A stretch of 64,000 nt of DNA, from positions 1 through 64,000 of the forward strand of contig JBGCFD010000059.1 of the NCBI GenBank assembly GCA_045106765.1, in the 5' to 3' direction. The notes under the pieces were generated by a model. It was not told where the DNA came from and searched no databases. It was given only the letters and a program-made list of their open reading frames with translations. Source of the DNA: CAJQQY01 sp045106765. Its GTDB lineage: Bacteria > Bacteroidota > Bacteroidia > Chitinophagales > Saprospiraceae. Of this stretch, positions 33,952-42,971 are shown one piece after another; positions within the stretch are counted from its first letter, which is position 1; each line of letters begins with the position of its first letter. The translations under genes were made by a program, and so were the position numbers.

Positions 33952-36318
33952 TTGATTATTGTTGCATGCATTTCACCTTTTCCATCTTTTGGGCAGGAGG
34001 AAGAAGTTACAGTATTTACTCTTCAATCTCCATTATGGAATCTCGGGTTATTTTTTGGAACTACTTTGTTTAGTCTTTTGGTAGCCTTGATTAGATACAT
34101 TGTTTCGAAGGATCGAGCCTATTTGTTTTATTCCATATTTGTAGTATTCAATCTACTTTATTTTTTGCATTACTATGAATATTATGGGGGAGTGAAGGTG
34201 CTGTTTAATTTTATTTTTGAAACATTAGCTCCCGATATCCGAATTGCATTTTTATTGTTAGGGTATGTTTTCTATAACTATTTTGCGATTGAATTTCTCA
34301 AATTGAATGAGGTTAATCGAGCATTAGCCATGACTTTGAAAAGGTGTGCTTGGTTAATAATTGGAGTAATTATTATTCATTTAATATTTTTTCACATAGG
34401 GTGGAATCCAATGTATGGAGAATTTTCCAAGTATAAAAAACTACATGATTTTACAATAATAAGTGCTGCAGTCATTGAAATCTATGCTATTTTTAAAGTT
34501 TCCCAAGCAAAATCTACTCTATCGAAAATATTAGTTTTAGGAGCCACTTTGTTTTTCTTTGGTTCTTTTTTTGGATTTATTTTGACCGTTTCTACCGATT
34601 TTGTAAGTCCATTGTTACAAGCATATCCACTACTTCCTACTCAGGTTGGATTTCTTAGTGAGGTCTTATTTTTTTCCATTGGATTGGCCTATCGAACTTT
34701 TTTATTTGAAAAAGAAAAAGACCTCGCCAATGAAAAATACATTCAGAAGTTGCAAGAAAATTTGCAATTAGAATTGGAAAGAAAAGATGCTTTAAAGTAT
34801 AAAGAAATCAATGATTTGAAGTCAAGGCTTTATACAAATATCACTCACGAATTTCGAACTCCGCTGACGGTTATCATGGGAATGGCTGAGCAATTGGAAG
34901 AAAATTCCAAAATAAATTTGGAAAATCGGCTACAAATTATTCAACGAAATAGTGGACAATTATTAGATCTGGTCAATCAATTATTAGAGCTAAATCGTTT
35001 GGAAAATGGTTCAATGCAACCTAATTTTCAGCAAGGTCGAATCATTCAGTATTTAAAATATTTGACGGAATCATATCAATCTTTTGCTTGGTCTAAGCAG
35101 AGAAGTTTATCCTTTTATTCTGAGGTGGAAGATGATTTTCTAATGGATTATGATTCCAAGAGGTTGCAACGAATTTTGATTAACCTACTTTCAAATGCTA
35201 TAAAATTCACTCCCGAATTAGGGCAAATAAAAGTTTCTATTAAAAAGGATTCGGATCGTAATTGCTTGATTATCAGGGTGAAAGATACAGGGCAAGGTAT
35301 TCCCGAAGATGCATTGCCTCATATCTTTGAGCGATTTTATCAAGTAGATAGTTCATCGACTAGAAGTATTCAAGGAACGGGAATTGGTTTAGCTTTGGTC
35401 AAGGAAATGACTGAATTGTTAGATGGAAATATTTTATGTAAAAGCATTGTTGGAAAAGGAGCTACCTTCGAGTTGTCATTTCCAATCACTAATAGTGCAC
35501 CGCTAGATTCCTCTAAATTTGAAATATTAAACCCAATTTTGACGGCTTCGAAAAATAAGAATAGTATAGAAGAAACGATTAATCTGGAAGGTGAAAAACC
35601 AATCCTTTTGATCGTCGAAGACAATGATGACGTGGCGGAATATTTGAAGTCTTGCTTGTTTCCACATTATCAATTTCTTTTTGCAAAAAATGGAAAAATT
35701 GGTTTGGAGGAAGCTTTGGAAAAAATTCCCAACATCATTATTAGTGATGTGATGATGCCTGAAATGGATGGATTTGAGTTATGTGAAAAATTGAAAAATG
35801 ATCCTCGAACTAATCATATTCCAATCATTTTATTAACAGCCAAATCGACAACTAAAGATAAGTTAGAAGGGTTGTCAAAAGGTGCTGATGCTTATTTGGA
35901 AAAGCCATTTGACAAAGAAGAGTTACTCATTCGATTGGAACAATTGATTCTCCTTCGGAAAAATATTTTAGAAAAAAACAATCTTGAAGTAAAAGAGAAA
36001 CCTGCGGATAAATTTCTTCAAAAAATACATCAAACTGTTTTGGAAAATATCGAAGATTCTAATTTTGATGTGTCTCGATTAGTAGCTGAAATGGAAATGA
36101 GTCGAACTCAAATTCATCGAAAAATTAAAGCATTGACTGATCAATCCACCACTCAATTTGTCCGAATTATTCGTATGCAAGAAGCTAAAAAGATGTTAGT
36201 TTCTACCTCTTTTAATATTTCTGAAATAGCTTATAAAGTAGGATATAAGAATCCCACAAACTTTTCAACGCATTTCAAAGCTCATTTTGGATTTTCTCCA
36301 AGTCAAAGAGATAAGTGA
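33952..36318 (+). CDS. Hybrid histidine kinase / response regulator with AraC-type output
   Basis: 788 residues from the TTG at 33952. A signal-like end (SPFPSFGQEEEV) is followed by seven or so membrane helices (about 25-255) like the 7TMR-DISM sensor class. The kinase has the phospho-accepting His299 in NITHEFRTPL, the N box LINLLSNAIKFTP, and the G boxes DTGQGIPEDAL and GTGIGLALVKEM. The receiver domain has VEDNDDV and the phospho-acceptor Asp599 in IISDVMMPEMDG, then LLTAKS and YLEKPF. An AraC-type HTH domain ends the protein (about 690-788: LVAEMEMSRTQIHRKI, ISEIAYKVGYKNPTNFSTHF). This is a one-protein two-component system. The real start may lie upstream at ATT 33886 or ATC 33889, because the basic part of the signal peptide is upstream of the TTG. 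Confidence 0.92.
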   Translation: MIIVACISPFPSFGQEEEVTVFTLQSPLWNLGLFFGTTLFSLLVALIRYIVSKDRAYLFYSIFVVFNLLYFLHYYEYYGGVKVLFNFIFETLAPDIRIAFLLLGYVFYNYFAIEFLKLNEVNRALAMTLKRCAWLIIGVIIIHLIFFHIGWNPMYGEFSKYKKLHDFTIISAAVIEIYAIFKVSQAKSTLSKILVLGATLFFFGSFFGFILTVSTDFVSPLLQAYPLLPTQVGFLSEVLFFSIGLAYRTFLFEKEKDLANEKYIQKLQENLQLELERKDALKYKEINDLKSRLYTNITHEFRTPLTVIMGMAEQLEENSKINLENRLQIIQRNSGQLLDLVNQLLELNRLENGSMQPNFQQGRIIQYLKYLTESYQSFAWSKQRSLSFYSEVEDDFLMDYDSKRLQRILINLLSNAIKFTPELGQIKVSIKKDSDRNCLIIRVKDTGQGIPEDALPHIFERFYQVDSSSTRSIQGTGIGLALVKEMTELLDGNILCKSIVGKGATFELSFPITNSAPLDSSKFEILNPILTASKNKNSIEETINLEGEKPILLIVEDNDDVAEYLKSCLFPHYQFLFAKNGKIGLEEALEKIPNIIISDVMMPEMDGFELCEKLKNDPRTNHIPIILLTAKSTTKDKLEGLSKGADAYLEKPFDKEELLIRLEQLILLRKNILEKNNLEVKEKPADKFLQKIHQTVLENIEDSNFDVSRLVAEMEMSRTQIHRKIKALTDQSTTQFVRIIRMQEAKKMLVSTSFNISEIAYKVGYKNPTNFSTHFKAHFGFSPSQRDK

Positions 36319-36571
36319 TTGATTATCAGTAATTTAGGTGAGTTGTTTCAATAGTAGTGAAACAATAATATATGTATTTAAAAAAAAAAGGAACATATTT
36401 ATAACCATTTCAAATCACATTTCAAGCGTAAGAATTTAGAATAAATTAAATTTGTATCCTGTTTTAAAAAATAAGGCAACACCCTTAAGCCTCATAACCC
36501 CAACTTTTTATACTACAATTTAATTATTAAACCTAAAAAGAGATTGTAGCCTTTAAACCAAATGGACAACC
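36319..36571. other. AT-rich gap after the hybrid kinase
   Basis: About 250 bp; no gene, repeat or promoter could be supported. It leads into the terminator at 36572. Confidence 0.5.
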
Positions 36572-36607
36572 AACCCTTTCTTCGTCCTGAAGAAAGGGTT
36601 CTTTTTT
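36572..36607 (+). terminator. Intrinsic terminator
   Basis: AACCCTTTCTTC (36572-36583), loop GTCCT, and GAAGAAAGGGTT (36589-36600) form a perfect 12-bp stem followed by TTCTTTTTT. It lies 254 bp after the kinase stop, so the kinase transcript may have a long 3' tail or a short unannotated RNA may end here. Confidence 0.75.
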
Positions 36608-36629
36608 GGCAGCAAATGATGTAGACTAC

Positions 36630-37061
36630 TTAAAAGAAAGATTTAGAATTTTTCCCATCATCACAGACTTTCAAAGTAACGGTTCCGCTTGCTCTTCCTC
36701 TAAAACAATCGTCAAAAAATTCCCCCTCTTTTATAAATCTTTTGCAAATATGAATAGCTCGATTCTCCCCATGTTTTACTTCAAAAGTTAAAAGAATACT
36801 TTCATATTTTTGGAATAACTTCCCAGTAAGTTCTTTTCCATTAATAATGATTTTTCCTTTTGGTAATTCAATTTTTGCAAAATCATTTCTCGATTCGATG
36901 AAGTTATCTTTGATCAAATTTTTTAAAAGACGCCTTTTTAATTTACCAAGATTATTCGAAGATGAAATAGTGAAGTCTGAGGTTAGATTTTTTTCAAAAT
37001 AGGCATTGGATAAAACGCTCAAGCAAAAAATACTCGCGAGGATAAGGATGGACTTTTTCAT
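36630..37061 (-). CDS. Secreted protein of unknown function
   Basis: 143 residues. The signal peptide is clear (MKKSILILASIFCLSVLSNAY). The mature part is basic in its first half (LGKLKRRLLKNLIKD) and then reads KIELPKGKIIINGKELTGKLFQKYESIL. That segment resembles short Bacteroidota periplasmic proteins with a GKxIxxxGxxL core, but I cannot name a family. Three Cys in the last 40 residues (HICKRF, DDCFRG, KVCDDG) could form a disulfide. It has no close operon partner. Confidence 0.7.
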   Translation of the reverse strand: MKKSILILASIFCLSVLSNAYFEKNLTSDFTISSSNNLGKLKRRLLKNLIKDNFIESRNDFAKIELPKGKIIINGKELTGKLFQKYESILLTFEVKHGENRAIHICKRFIKEGEFFDDCFRGRASGTVTLKVCDDGKNSKSFF

Positions 37062-37204
37062 AATTTAATTTTTTATTTAAAAATTTATTTGAAAAAGTAA
37101 GCCCAAGGGGAGTGCCAAAAGTTAATTAATTGATTTTCAGTTTTTTATAAAAACAAAAAAAGATAAAGTAGTTCGGTATCGAACAGTTTTGTTCGGTTTA
37201 GGAT

Positions 37205-37250
37205 ATTTTACCGCAGAATTGAAAACTCCTTTTCAACCCTGCGGTAAAAT
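37205..37250 (-). terminator. Intrinsic terminator after the TonB-dependent receptor
   Basis: ATTTTACCGCAG (37205-37216) pairs with CTGCGGTAAAAT (37239-37250), and an inner stem TTGAAAA / TTTTCAA extends it. It lies 4 bp past the receptor stop on the reverse strand. Confidence 0.75.
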
Positions 37251-37253
37251 AAA

Positions 37254-39107
37254 TTACTTCGAATAATCCAATCGAATTTTCACTCCTCCATAAATCCAAG
37301 TTCCCGGCATCTGAACCAAATTTGTTTCAAAATATTCCACATCCAATAAATTATTAGCAGCCAAATAGAGCGAATAATTTTTTGCTTTCCAATAGAGTTT
37401 AGTGTCAATTAAACTATAATCATCCATTGTCGCTCGATCAACATAACGGAAAGAAATATTATGATAAAGACTTCCACTAATTCGGTAATCGATCCCAGCA
37501 GTAAATTGATGATTTAAATTTTCCAAAACATATCGTGAAATGCCTTCGATATTTTCAGGAACTTCTGCATCAATATAGGTGTATCCCAATCGAATATTTT
37601 TAAGGAAAAAATCTTTTCCGAATCGTGCAGTTAGATTAAAATCCAAGCTCGCATCAACTCCCATCATTTGTAGATTTGCAATATTATTGGGTTGCCATTG
37701 AAGCGTATCTGCTGCTTTTGTCCAATCAATCAAATCAGTTCCATCTCGCAAAAACCAACTCAAATTTGCTCGAACTCCATCAGCATCATATTTCACCCCA
37801 AACTCATAAGAAAGAGAAGATTCTGGTTCTAAATTTTCATTGCCTAAGTTCCCTGCATCTTCATAAAATAAGTCAGTAAAAGTTGGGATTCGCCACGTGT
37901 AACCCACGTTACCAAAGAGTTTTACTCCTTTCGAAACTGTATAACCTAGATCAACTCCAGGGAAAATATGTGTTCCAAAATCAGAATATTGACTGATGGC
38001 AACTCCAGGAGTTACATCTATTTTATTATTTAAAAAACTAGCTCTGTGCTCTAAAAATAAAGTAGCAATTCGACGATCTCTTTTCCCCAAATTATTACTT
38101 CTTAAATAAACAGAACTCAATTCAATTCCAACGCCTGTTGCACCTGCTTTGCTGTAAAAATCTGCATGACTTTCTACCGTCAACACATTGCTTATATGCA
38201 AATTGCGATAGAAGTTAGGCTCGTCTCTTTTTAATAAATATTCATCTTGATTTCGTCGCCAATTGAATCTTGTTTTGATGGCAAATTTATCGCTCACTTT
38301 TTGATGGCCGATATTAAAAAGACTCGTTTGAACTTCTTCATATTGATTCGCCCAAAAATCAGAAGTACCTCCATAAAATCGATTCGCACCAAATTCTCGT
38401 TCAGTAAAAGTTCCCATCACTTCTAATTTTTGTGTAGCGTCAATATTATATTCCGCTTGGTAGAGGTAATTAGAAATGTCGTAATCTGAATTAAATCGAT
38501 AGCCATCTGAAAAATGACGACCTACAGAAAAGTACTGATTGAAATCTCCTTTTGGCAAAGCCGCAGAAATAGAAACACTTCCCAAACTATTTTGTCCGCC
38601 TTCCAAATTGATATTGACAAAAGCTTTGTCTGGAGTTCTCGTCACAATATTGATCGCTCCTGCGAATGCATTCGCGCCATAAATTCGAGCGGCTGGCCCT
38701 TTTAAAATTTCGATGCGTTCGATATTATCCATGTTGAGTGGAAGATTCAATGCATGGTGACCAGTTTGTGGATCAGCCATTTTTACTCCATTAATCAAAA
38801 TCAAAACTTGGTCAAAAGTACCACCTCGCAAACTGACATCTGCTTGCACTCCATGCACTCCACGTTGGCGAATGTCAAGACCTGCCACATGTTGTAGTGC
38901 TTCTGATACGCTATGAACTGGAGTGTTTTCTAATTGTTGGCGAGTAATAATATTGACAGTATTGGAACTTTCGGAAACGGGTAATTGAAGTCGATTGGCT
39001 TGAATAATAATTTCTTCAATTTCGACTTTTGTCGAATCTCCATTTATTTGTGCTGATGCTGTAATGGTAAAAAACAACATCAAAATAGGTAGCAATTTTT
39101 CTCTCAT
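37254..39107 (-). CDS. TonB-dependent outer-membrane receptor
   Basis: 617 residues, compact for the family and similar in size to BtuB-type receptors. The signal peptide ends TASAQ. A TonB-box-like EIEEIIIQAN follows. The plug domain has TRQQLENTPVHSVSEALQHVAGLDI, VSLRGGTFDQVLILINGVKM and IERIEILKGPAARIYGANAFAGAINI. The 22-strand barrel ends with NLVQMPGTWIYGGVKIRLDY, with the terminal strand closing on an aromatic residue. No N-terminal carboxypeptidase-like domain and no SusD partner are present, so a small chelate (cobalamin or siderophore) is more likely than a glycan. I saw no cobalamin riboswitch upstream. The promoter is at 39134-39163. Confidence 0.92.
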   Translation of the reverse strand: MREKLLPILMLFFTITASAQINGDSTKVEIEEIIIQANRLQLPVSESSNTVNIITRQQLENTPVHSVSEALQHVAGLDIRQRGVHGVQADVSLRGGTFDQVLILINGVKMADPQTGHHALNLPLNMDNIERIEILKGPAARIYGANAFAGAINIVTRTPDKAFVNINLEGGQNSLGSVSISAALPKGDFNQYFSVGRHFSDGYRFNSDYDISNYLYQAEYNIDATQKLEVMGTFTEREFGANRFYGGTSDFWANQYEEVQTSLFNIGHQKVSDKFAIKTRFNWRRNQDEYLLKRDEPNFYRNLHISNVLTVESHADFYSKAGATGVGIELSSVYLRSNNLGKRDRRIATLFLEHRASFLNNKIDVTPGVAISQYSDFGTHIFPGVDLGYTVSKGVKLFGNVGYTWRIPTFTDLFYEDAGNLGNENLEPESSLSYEFGVKYDADGVRANLSWFLRDGTDLIDWTKAADTLQWQPNNIANLQMMGVDASLDFNLTARFGKDFFLKNIRLGYTYIDAEVPENIEGISRYVLENLNHQFTAGIDYRISGSLYHNISFRYVDRATMDDYSLIDTKLYWKAKNYSLYLAANNLLDVEYFETNLVQMPGTWIYGGVKIRLDYSK

Positions 39108-39133
39108 AAAATTGTTTGTTGGTTAAAAAAATG

Positions 39134-39163
39134 CAAAGGTAATGTAAGATTGAGATTGACCAA
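39134..39163 (-). promoter_or_regulatory. Promoter of the TonB-dependent receptor gene
   Basis: On the reverse strand, TTG at 39163-39161, a 19-nt spacer, and TACCTTTG at 39141-39134, 26 bp before the ATG. It is a full match to the Bacteroidota consensus. Confidence 0.7.
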
Positions 39164-39199
39164 TTTTAAAAGAAACTTTTTTTAGGGAAGTGTCTCCTA

Positions 39200-39373
39200 G
39201 AGGGAACTTGAATATCGAATATCGAACAAGGAACAAGGAACAAGGATTTGAGAAGTTTGACGATGTTAGTTTTTCACTTTCTGTGAGAAGTATCGTCAAA
39301 ACTTCTTAATTCTCAAATCCTTGTTCGATATTCGATATTCGATATTCGATATTCGATATTGAGTTTCCCTCTC
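39200..39373. repeat. Large hairpin with 7-bp tandem repeats in both arms
   Basis: The outer arms AGAGGGAAC and GTTTCCCTCT pair. Inside, the left arm has two GAATATC-type units followed by three GAACAAG units (period 7, about 39211-39244). The right arm has one CTTGTTC and then about five GATATTC units (39321-39360). The centre pairs GATTTGAGA with TCTCAAATC and GTTTGACGAT with ATCGTCAAAAC. So the left and right arms have different numbers of the same 7-bp units. It lies between the divergent receptor and phosphoesterase genes. Confidence 0.8.
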
Positions 39374-39398
39374 CATATTTTATTTTTAAATTAGCACC

Positions 39399-41384
39399 AT
39401 GAAAAATCTAAACCTTAACCAAATCAATTTTTACAAAAAGATTTTCTATCTAATTTTTTGTCTTTCCATTTTTTCTTTTTCTTCTATCTATTCTCAAACT
39501 CAAGGGAAAAGGTTGACTATTATTCACACGAATGATTTGCAATCTCGATTGTTGGGTTTTGCCCCCAATTCAGATTTTACACCACTTACAACCAATGATG
39601 ATAAAACAGTTGGAGGCATCGCAAGAGTTGCCAATGTGATTCGAAATCAGCGAGCAAAAGCACCAGATCGAACTTTAGTTTTGGATGGAGGAGATTGGAT
39701 GATGGGAACTTTATTTCAAACGATCAGCACATTTGAAGGAGCAGAATTACGACTGATGCAAGCCATCGGATATGATGCTGCGGTGATCGGAAATCATGAG
39801 TTTGATTTTCATTGCGATGGTTTGGCAGACATTATTGAGTCGGCGATGAAGCATGGAGAAATTCCCAAATTAGTTTTATCAAATGGAAATTTTAGTGCAG
39901 AAAAAAAAGAAGATGATCGACTAGAAGCATTGTTTAAAAAGGGGAAAATTCTCTCTCATTTTATTATGGAAAAAAATGGAATTCGAATTGGAATGTTTGG
40001 ATTGTTAGGAAAAGAAGCAGCAAGTGTTGCTCCATATTCTAAACCAATGACCTTTGATGATCCGATTGAATCTGCCAAAAAAATGACTACTTTTTTAAAG
40101 GATGAAGAAAAAGTAGATGTCATTATTTGTATGACACATTCAGGTGTTTGGCATGTGGAAGATGGATCTTGGGGAGGAGAAGATGTTGATTTGGCGAAAG
40201 CAGTTCCAGCGATTGATGTAGTGATAAGTGGGCATTCTCATACACCACTTCCCGAACCAATTATGGTCAATGGAACGCCTGTAGTTCAAGCTGGATCAGA
40301 AGGAGAATATGTAGGTGTTTTGGAAATGCAATATCAAGATGGTCAAATACAAATGACTGATTATCAGTTGGTTAAAGTAGACGATTCTTTTGCAACAGAG
40401 GCTGATATTAATTCAATGGTGGATAGTTTTCAACTGACAATTGATGATAAGATTTTGGAAAAGTATGATGTGAAATTCACCGATGTTTTAGCTGAAACAG
40501 ATTTTGATTTAACGATTTCGAGGAAGAGTTTAGTAGCGAGCAACTTAGGTGCTTTTGCTGCAGATGCCGTTCGATTTGGAGTAGAAAAATTTTCGGGAAA
40601 TCCTGAAATTCCAGTTGTTGGATTTACCACCGCAGGTTTGATTCGAGACAATCTTTTGGCAGGGGAAAAAGGAATGCAACAAGTTTCTGATCTCTACCGA
40701 ATCATGCCATTGGGAAGGGGAGTGCTGGACGAAGATCCAGGTTATCCTTTGGCAAAAGGATTTATCACACCAGTAGAATTAAAAAGTGTTTTGGAAATTT
40801 TACTCATTGCACCTTCGCTCAAAGGGAATAGTCATTTTCCATTTTTCTCAGGAATGCGATTTAAATATAATCCGAATAGAATGCTCTTGGATCAAGTTTA
40901 CGAAGTAGAAATTGGTAATGAGAAAGATGGTTACACCGTACTTGATATTTCTTCCGATGAAGGATTAATTGCCATCGGAGCCAACTCTTATATTTATGAG
41001 TCGATCAATTTGATTGGAGAAATTAGCAAAGGACTTTTGAGTGTCGTTCCAAAAAATGCTGACGGAATTCCAATCGAAAATATTAAGGATGCCTTATTAG
41101 ATTTTTCCAAAACAGAGCCTGGCATCCAAGAGGTGAAAGAATGGAGTTCGTTGTTTGAACTGACAAAAAGTTTTCCAGATGTGAATGGAAATGGATTTCC
41201 AGATTTTCCAGAATTTTATAAAAAAGGAGAAGTTCGACAAATTGAAATGGCAAGTTGGAATCCAGTTATGATGTATAGAAATGCAACAAAAGTGATGTGG
41301 GGAACGACTGGGATTTTTCTTTTGGTTGGATGGTTTTTTATTTGGTTGATTCGACGATTTCGGAAGAAGCGAAGAGAAGTATAG
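39399..41384 (+). CDS. 5'-nucleotidase / 2',3'-cyclic phosphodiesterase-type phosphoesterase with C-terminal membrane anchor
   Basis: 661 residues. The signal peptide ends IYSQTQG. The metallophosphoesterase domain has all metal motifs: IIHTNDLQSR, LDGGDWMMG, GNHEFDFH, ICMTHSG and SGHSHT. The C-terminal 5'-nucleotidase domain holds substrate (NLGAFAADAVRFG, FTTAGLIRDN, LYRIMPLGRG). Most relatives end there, but this protein adds a single membrane helix near residues 634-652 followed by RRFRKKRREV. This should anchor it by the C-terminus in the inner membrane with the enzyme facing the periplasm. It probably scavenges phosphate or nucleosides from nucleotides; the exact substrate is not shown. 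Confidence 0.88.
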   Translation: MKNLNLNQINFYKKIFYLIFCLSIFSFSSIYSQTQGKRLTIIHTNDLQSRLLGFAPNSDFTPLTTNDDKTVGGIARVANVIRNQRAKAPDRTLVLDGGDWMMGTLFQTISTFEGAELRLMQAIGYDAAVIGNHEFDFHCDGLADIIESAMKHGEIPKLVLSNGNFSAEKKEDDRLEALFKKGKILSHFIMEKNGIRIGMFGLLGKEAASVAPYSKPMTFDDPIESAKKMTTFLKDEEKVDVIICMTHSGVWHVEDGSWGGEDVDLAKAVPAIDVVISGHSHTPLPEPIMVNGTPVVQAGSEGEYVGVLEMQYQDGQIQMTDYQLVKVDDSFATEADINSMVDSFQLTIDDKILEKYDVKFTDVLAETDFDLTISRKSLVASNLGAFAADAVRFGVEKFSGNPEIPVVGFTTAGLIRDNLLAGEKGMQQVSDLYRIMPLGRGVLDEDPGYPLAKGFITPVELKSVLEILLIAPSLKGNSHFPFFSGMRFKYNPNRMLLDQVYEVEIGNEKDGYTVLDISSDEGLIAIGANSYIYESINLIGEISKGLLSVVPKNADGIPIENIKDALLDFSKTEPGIQEVKEWSSLFELTKSFPDVNGNGFPDFPEFYKKGEVRQIEMASWNPVMMYRNATKVMWGTTGIFLLVGWFFIWLIRRFRKKRREV

Positions 41385-41489
41385 TTTTACCACAGAGTTT
41401 TTAATACTTCTTTCCAACTCTATGAGAAAAAAAATCTAATAACATTGCCCTCCACCTCACCTTTTCCTATTTTTACAAAAAAAAACAAA

Positions 41490-42692
41490 ATGCTCAAAAA
41501 TAAAATAAAATCTCTTTCCGAAAAATATCATCAAGATACCATTGCTCTTCGTCGACACATTCATCAAAATCCAGAGCTCAGTTATCAAGAAGTTGAAACT
41601 GGAAAATTTATTTCTGAGCAACTCAAAGAAATGGATATTCCTCACGTTCATGGAGTCGCTGAAAACGGTGTCGTTGCACATATCAGAGGAACAAAAGGAA
41701 ATAAAAAAGGTCGAAAAAAAGTAATTGCGTTGCGAGCTGATATTGATGCCTTGCCAATTTTGGAAGCCAACAAAGTTGCTTATAAATCTAAAAATAAAGG
41801 AGTCATGCATGCGTGTGGACATGATGTGCATAGTTCGTCATTATTAGGAACTGCTCGGATTTTAAATGAGGTGCGAGATCAATTTGATGGAACAGTAAAA
41901 TTGATATTCCAACCGGCCGAAGAGAAGATGCCAGGAGGCGCAAGTATCATGATTGCGGAAGGTGTTTTGGAAAAACCTAAACCTACGAGTATCTTTGGAC
42001 AACATGTTCATCCACCTTTAGAGGTTGGAAAAATCGGGATGCGACCAGGCATGTACATGGCATCGGCAGATGAATTATATTTGACGGTGAAGGGTAGAGG
42101 AGGACATGGAGCATTGCCGCATGATTGCATTGATCCGATTTTGATTGCTTCTCATTTGATAGTGGCATTGCAACAAATTGTGAGTAGAAATGGAAATCCA
42201 ACTGTTCCTTCGGTTTTGACTTTTGGAAAAATAAATTCAACTGGCGGAGCAACGAACATCATTCCTAATGAAGTGAAATTAATGGGGACTTTCCGAACGA
42301 TGGATGAAAAATGGCGAATGGAAGCGCACGACTTAATGAAAAAAATGGTCAAAAATATGGCGAAAGCAATGGGTGGAACAGCTAAGTTGAATATTGTAGT
42401 TGGGTATCCTTTTTTGATTAATGATGAAATTCTAACAATGCGCACACGTAAATTTTCCGAAGAATATTTAGGTGCCGAAAATGTGGTGGATTTGCCGATT
42501 AGAATGACGGCGGAAGATTTTTCTTATTATTCTCAAAAGATGCCAGCTTGTTTTTATCGACTCGGAACGGGTAATGTAAGAAAAGGAATTACCAGTCCTG
42601 TGCATACGAATACTTTTGATGTGGATGAAGATTGTTTGAAATTGAGTACGGGATTAATGGCTTGGTTAGCGGTGAATGAACTTCATGAATAA
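41490..42692 (+). CDS. M20-family amidohydrolase (hippurate/IAA-amino-acid hydrolase type)
   Basis: 400 residues from the ATG at 41490 (MLKNKIKSLSEKYHQD). A farther in-frame ATG at 41445 is less likely, since family members start just before the HxxPELSxxE region (HIHQNPELSYQEVETG). Metal-binding motifs are visible: ALRADIDALPI, ACGHDVHSSSLLG, FQPAEEKMPGGA, QHVHPPLEVG, and the late MTAEDFSYYSQKMPACF. The dimerisation region is in TVKGRGGHGALPHDCIDP. It hydrolyses an N-acyl amino acid or a related amide in the cytoplasm. The substrate is not certain. No operon partner is obvious; the preceding gene ends 105 bp upstream. Confidence 0.92.
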   Translation: MLKNKIKSLSEKYHQDTIALRRHIHQNPELSYQEVETGKFISEQLKEMDIPHVHGVAENGVVAHIRGTKGNKKGRKKVIALRADIDALPILEANKVAYKSKNKGVMHACGHDVHSSSLLGTARILNEVRDQFDGTVKLIFQPAEEKMPGGASIMIAEGVLEKPKPTSIFGQHVHPPLEVGKIGMRPGMYMASADELYLTVKGRGGHGALPHDCIDPILIASHLIVALQQIVSRNGNPTVPSVLTFGKINSTGGATNIIPNEVKLMGTFRTMDEKWRMEAHDLMKKMVKNMAKAMGGTAKLNIVVGYPFLINDEILTMRTRKFSEEYLGAENVVDLPIRMTAEDFSYYSQKMPACFYRLGTGNVRKGITSPVHTNTFDVDEDCLKLSTGLMAWLAVNELHE

Positions 42693-42696
42693 CCAA

Positions 42697-42771
42697 TAGA
42701 CTTTATTCGATGGACGTTGAACGTTAAACGTTTTACGATCCACCATAAGGTTTCATTTGGAATAAACTTTA
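42697..42771 (+). repeat. Dispersed palindromic element, copy 2 (ACGTTTTAC family)
   Basis: TAGACTTTATTC (42697-42708) pairs with GAATAAACTTTA (42760-42771) with mismatches. The core has GTTGAAC and ACGTTTTAC, as in copy 1 at 30846-30910 on the other strand. It follows the amidohydrolase stop by 4 bp. Confidence 0.65.
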
Positions 42772-42971
42772 ATATTCAACTTCTAAAAACTAAATCTTCT
42801 TTTGTCGGGATTGGATATTCCTTAGCGAGGCGTTCAATATTGATTATTCAAAAAAGGTTGTTTAACCCTTAAAATTAAATGTTTATCGAAACTTTGCTTT
42901 TTCAAAACAATGAATAACTAAATTCGAGGATTCTTAAAAGTCTATTTACTCAAAAATAATTTTTCAAAACA

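Noticed and set aside
39108..39200. Cobalamin riboswitch upstream of the BtuB-sized receptor
   Set aside because: No B12-box-like conserved sequence or multi-stem layout; the leader is only about 20 nt by the predicted promoter.
39211..39360. CRISPR array
   Set aside because: The 7-bp units are direct tandem units without spacers.
41983..42445. Overlapping reverse frames in the amidohydrolase gene
   Set aside because: They are fully inside a well-supported gene with conserved metal motifs and have no start context or family features.
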